Source: Rhodospirillaceae bacterium (lineage in GTDB: Bacteria > Pseudomonadota > Alphaproteobacteria > GCA-2731375). From it: a stretch of 64,000 nt of DNA. The notes beneath the pieces were generated by a model. That model had not been told where the DNA came from, made no database searches, and saw only the letters and a list, made by a program, of their open reading frames with translations. Position 1 is the stretch's first letter, and each line of letters opens with the position of its first letter. The stretch is from the NCBI GenBank assembly GCA_018701215.1, contig JABIWH010000057.1:62001-126000 (forward strand), in the 5' to 3' direction. Position numbers and translations under genes: made by a program. Of the stretch, positions 60,980 through 64,000 are shown in pieces.

Positions 60980-62947
60980 TTATTCCGCCAGCTCGGGCAT
61001 GTTCTTGTACAGCTCCAGCGCTTCCGGGTTGGCCAGGGCTTCGCGGTTCTTGACCTCGCGGCCATGAATGACCTCCGTCACCGCCATTTCGGTGATTTTG
61101 CCATTGACGGTGCGCGGGATGTCGCTGACCTGCAGCACCTTGGCCGGCAGATGCCGGGGCGAGGCGCCGGTGCGGATCTTGTGCTTGATGCGGCCAATCA
61201 GATCATCGTCCAGACTGTAACCCTCGCGCAGGATCACGAACAGAATGATGCGGGTGTCGCTGTCCCATTGCTGGCCGATTACCAGACCTTCCAAAACCTC
61301 CTCCAACTGCTCCACCTGGCGGTAGATCTCCGCCGTGCCGATGCGCACGCCGCCCGGGTTCAGCGTGGCGTCGGAGCGGCCATAAACAACCATGCCGCCG
61401 TGCTCGGTGAACGAAACCCAATCACCATGGCGCCAGACGTTGGGGTAGACGTCGAAATAGGCGGCGTGATAACGGCTGCCGTCGTCATCGTTCCAAAAGC
61501 CGATGGGCATGCAGGGGAACGGCGCCGTGCAGACCAGCTCGCCCTGCTCGGTTTCCAGGGATTGGCCGTTGCTGTCAAAGACTTCCACTTTCATGCCTAG
61601 GCTGGGCGCCTGAATCTCGCCGCGCCAGACGGGCAGAACAGGCACCCCGCCCATGAAACACGAGACAATGTCCGTGCCGCCGCAGATCGAGGCGAGATGA
61701 ATCTCGCGCTTGATTTTTTCATAGACGTAATCGAAACCCTGGGGTGACAGGGGCGAGCCGGTTGATAGAAGCGCGCGCAGTTTCGATAGATCGTGGCTTT
61801 CAATAGGCGCGATGCCGGCCTTGGCGATGGAATCCAGCCATTTGGCCGAGGTGCCAAAATGCGTCGCTTTCGCTTCCTGGGCAAAATCGAACAGGATGTT
61901 GCCGTCGGGGTGCGCCGGCAGTCCGTCGAACAGCAGAATAGTCGCCTTCGAGGCCAGGGCCGAGACCAGCCAGTTCCACATCATCCAGCCACAGGTGGTG
62001 AAAAAGAACACGCGGTCGCCGGGGCGCACATCGGCATGCAGTTGGTGTTCCTTCAGATGCTGTAAAATCGTGCCGCCAACGCCGTGCACAATGCATTTCG
62101 GCGCCCCCGTGGTGCCCGAGGAATACATGATGTAGAGCGGTGAGTTGAAGGGCACGCGGGTATACTCGATCTCGCCGGCCGTATATGGCACCAGAAAATC
62201 ATCCAGCAATACCGCATTTTTCAGGCCATCAAGAGGCGGCGCGGCGCGCATATAGGGCACCACGATCAGCTGCTCTACCGTAGGCAGCTGCGCCGTGATC
62301 GCCTTGACCTTGTCCAGGCAGTCGAATTCCTTGCCGCCATAGAAGTAACCATCCGCCACGAATAGTATCTTGGGCTCGATCTGGCCAAAGCGGTCCAGTA
62401 CCCCCTGGATGCCGAAATCCGGCGAACAGGAGGACCAGACCGCGCCCAGGGAGGTCGCGGCCAGCATGGCGATCACCGTTTCGGGCAGATTGGGCAGAAA
62501 CCCGGCGATCCGGTCGCCAACCCCCACGCCTTGCGCGCGTAGGGCCTGTTGCAGGCGCGAGACGGCGCCGTTCAGATCATCATGGCTCAAGTTGCGCTTA
62601 ACCTTGTCCTCGCCCCAGAAAATGATCGCCGGCTCGCCGCCTTCGCCGCGCAGCAGATTTTCGGCGAAATTCAGCCGCGCCTCTGGGAACCATTCGGCAC
62701 CGGGCATGGCCTCGCCATTGCGCAGTCCCACCTTGCCCCTTGTGGCGGCACGCACGCCGCAGAAATCCCACACCGTGGTCCAGAAATCCTCCCGCCGGTT
62801 GACCGACCATTGGTGCAACGCGGCGTAATCGGGAATTTCTTCGGCCCAGCGCTGTTCCACCTCGGTCATGAAGCGGCCCATGTTGGTGGTCGCGGCCTGC
62901 AACTCGCTCGGTTGCCACAATGGTGTCTCTGGCGCGGTTTCGCTCAC
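60980..62947 (-). CDS. Acetoacetyl-CoA synthetase
   Basis: A 655-residue ANL-superfamily ligase making acetoacetyl-CoA from acetoacetate, ATP and CoA. The N-terminus (PLWQPSELQAATTNMGRF, LHQWSVNRREDFWTTVWDF) and PGAEWFPEARLNFAENLL are typical of the acetoacetate group, not acetate ligases. The P-loop MYSSGTTGAPKCIVHG is near residue 270, and PRTVNGKITEMAV near the end carries the catalytic Lys. GTG at 62947 with GAGGAG upstream is preferred over TTG 62962. It could recover acetoacetate from leucine or from ketone and polyhydroxybutyrate turnover. Confidence 0.93.
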   Translation of the reverse strand: MSETAPETPLWQPSELQAATTNMGRFMTEVEQRWAEEIPDYAALHQWSVNRREDFWTTVWDFCGVRAATRGKVGLRNGEAMPGAEWFPEARLNFAENLLRGEGGEPAIIFWGEDKVKRNLSHDDLNGAVSRLQQALRAQGVGVGDRIAGFLPNLPETVIAMLAATSLGAVWSSCSPDFGIQGVLDRFGQIEPKILFVADGYFYGGKEFDCLDKVKAITAQLPTVEQLIVVPYMRAAPPLDGLKNAVLLDDFLVPYTAGEIEYTRVPFNSPLYIMYSSGTTGAPKCIVHGVGGTILQHLKEHQLHADVRPGDRVFFFTTCGWMMWNWLVSALASKATILLFDGLPAHPDGNILFDFAQEAKATHFGTSAKWLDSIAKAGIAPIESHDLSKLRALLSTGSPLSPQGFDYVYEKIKREIHLASICGGTDIVSCFMGGVPVLPVWRGEIQAPSLGMKVEVFDSNGQSLETEQGELVCTAPFPCMPIGFWNDDDGSRYHAAYFDVYPNVWRHGDWVSFTEHGGMVVYGRSDATLNPGGVRIGTAEIYRQVEQLEEVLEGLVIGQQWDSDTRIILFVILREGYSLDDDLIGRIKHKIRTGASPRHLPAKVLQVSDIPRTVNGKITEMAVTEVIHGREVKNREALANPEALELYKNMPELAE

Positions 62948-63133
62948 AATCACTCTCCTCAATCAAGGCGCCCTACTTTAGGCCAAACCTTGATTTCCGG
63001 CCATGCCCATCTCCCTGCCGCAACCCAGCTATGCATGTTTGGTTCTGGTTTCCTTAACCCCCCTCCACTAGGTTGCCGCCATGCAAATTAGATATGACTT
63101 TTTTGGCGGGCCGCAAAGGTGACCGCGGCGGAG

Positions 63134-64000
63134 ATGCGCGTTCGGGTTCTCGACCTGCCCGACAATACCCGTGGAGCGCTTTGGATCATTCTGGGCTGCG
63201 TGATGTTCTCCGCCATGACCACGGTCGTGAAGTTGTTGGGCGGCTCGTTTGATTCCTTCCAGCTGGCCTTTTTTCGCGCCCTGTTCGGCCTGTTCGCCGT
63301 AATGCCGTTTTTCTTCCGCTTCGGCCTAGGCGTGGTGCGTACCCGGCGTTTGGGCTTGCAGCTGATCCGCGCGGTCTGCGGTGCCTGTGCCATGCTGTGC
63401 GGCTTCTATGCGATCACCCATTTGCCCTTGGCTGACGCGGTTTCCATCAGTTATGCCCGCGCGCTGTTCATTATTCCCTTGGCCGTATTATTTCTGGGCG
63501 AAGTGGTGCGTTTGCGCCGCTGGACCGCCACCGCCGTGGGTTTCGTTGGTGTTATCATCATGCTGCGGCCTGGCGGCGAGATCGAACCGGCGACCCTGGT
63601 CGCGGTGCTGGGCGCCTTTCTGGTCGCCACGGTCACCATCATGATCAAAAAATTATCGACCACGGAAAGCCCGGAATCCATGCTGTTCTATTTTGGCGCC
63701 GTCTCGTCCGTGGTGGCGTTGGGTCCGGCGTTGCTGGTCTGGCGGACGCCGACGCTGGCCGAATTGTCGTTCCTGATGGCGATAGGGGCACTGGGTGCCG
63801 CCGGACAGTACTGCATCATCCGGGCGTATCGCATCGGTGAGGCGACGGCGTTGCTGCCGTTCGACTATACCCGGCTGCTGTTTGCCGGTGCCATCGGCTT
63901 TTTGCTGTTTGCCGAGATTCCCGATAACTGGACCGTCACCGGTGCTATAATCGTCGTCGCGGCGACCCTGTACATCGGCATTCGCGAGGCCCGCCTGGGG
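63134..64000 (+). CDS. EamA/DMT family transporter, partial (3' end outside window)
   Basis: The first 289 residues of a drug/metabolite transporter with ten predicted helices in two EamA repeats. The first begins GALWIILGCVMFSAMTTVVKLLGG and includes FFRALFGL and ISYARALFIIPLAVLFLGE; the second has FLMAIGALGAAGQYCIIRAYRIGEATALLPFDYTRLLFA and ends AIIVVAATLYIGIREARLG. The substrate cannot be told. ATG at 63134 has AAGGTGA about 12 bases upstream; GTG 63119 is an alternative. Divergent from the acetoacetyl-CoA synthetase gene over about 190 bases. Confidence 0.88.
   Translation, partial: MRVRVLDLPDNTRGALWIILGCVMFSAMTTVVKLLGGSFDSFQLAFFRALFGLFAVMPFFFRFGLGVVRTRRLGLQLIRAVCGACAMLCGFYAITHLPLADAVSISYARALFIIPLAVLFLGEVVRLRRWTATAVGFVGVIIMLRPGGEIEPATLVAVLGAFLVATVTIMIKKLSTTESPESMLFYFGAVSSVVALGPALLVWRTPTLAELSFLMAIGALGAAGQYCIIRAYRIGEATALLPFDYTRLLFAGAIGFLLFAEIPDNWTVTGAIIVVAATLYIGIREARLG

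Overview
The window is a high-GC proteobacterial chromosome segment, most likely from an alphaproteobacterium of the Rhodospirillales type. The reasons are the rnpB-mraZ-to-lpxC cell-wall and division cluster in alphaproteobacterial order, a DUF4167 RNA-binding-like protein, a standalone DsbD-alpha protein next to YqgE, a GAF-containing PtsP directly after lysC, and an FtsZ with a very long C-terminal linker. I could not resolve genus or species from the sequence alone.

Layout. 1-4.2 kb (minus strand): the start of a PAS histidine kinase cut by the window edge, CysQ-like phosphatase, an SDR oxidoreductase, and an NfeD/QmcA membrane-quality pair. 4.3-7.1 kb: a CII-like DNA-binding protein, a peroxiredoxin, a DsbD-alpha-like periplasmic protein and YqgE. 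7.1-8.6 kb: an ArsR-type repressor with an upstream palindrome and an ArsP-like permease. 8.6-10.7 kb: fdhD-mobA-amidase, overlapping one another, followed by RNase P RNA. 11.6-31.7 kb: an almost unbroken dcw cluster (mraZ, rsmH, ftsL, ftsI, murE, murF, mraY, murD, ftsW, murG, murC, murB, ddl, ftsQ, ftsA, ftsZ, then lpxC). Most of its genes overlap by 4 bases, so translation is probably coupled.

31.8-48.5 kb holds housekeeping genes: DUF2889, ubiG, a small conserved-looking protein, lysC, ptsP, rodZ-like, ispG, hisS, prfA, prmC, DUF4167, a MOSC protein and clpB.

48.5-63 kb is the accessory part. A nine-gene minus-strand run goes from 60190 down to 49468. It encodes three isocitrate-lyase/PEP-mutase family lyases, a two-subunit short-type aconitase-family (de)hydratase, an acyl-CoA dehydrogenase, both subunits of a biotin-dependent acyl-CoA carboxylase, and an MFS transporter. 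A RES/Xre toxin-antitoxin module lies at its downstream end and a HigBA module at its upstream end. Beyond HigBA lies an acetoacetyl-CoA synthetase. I read the run as an uncharacterised catabolic pathway for a branched or alkylated di/tricarboxylate, chemically like the 2,3-dimethylmalate branch of nicotinate fermentation. That assignment is inference. The window ends inside an EamA-family transporter gene.

A second pattern is independent of genes: in-frame 12-base tandem duplications occur in murG, murB, rodZ, the DUF4167 gene and at the clpB stop codon.
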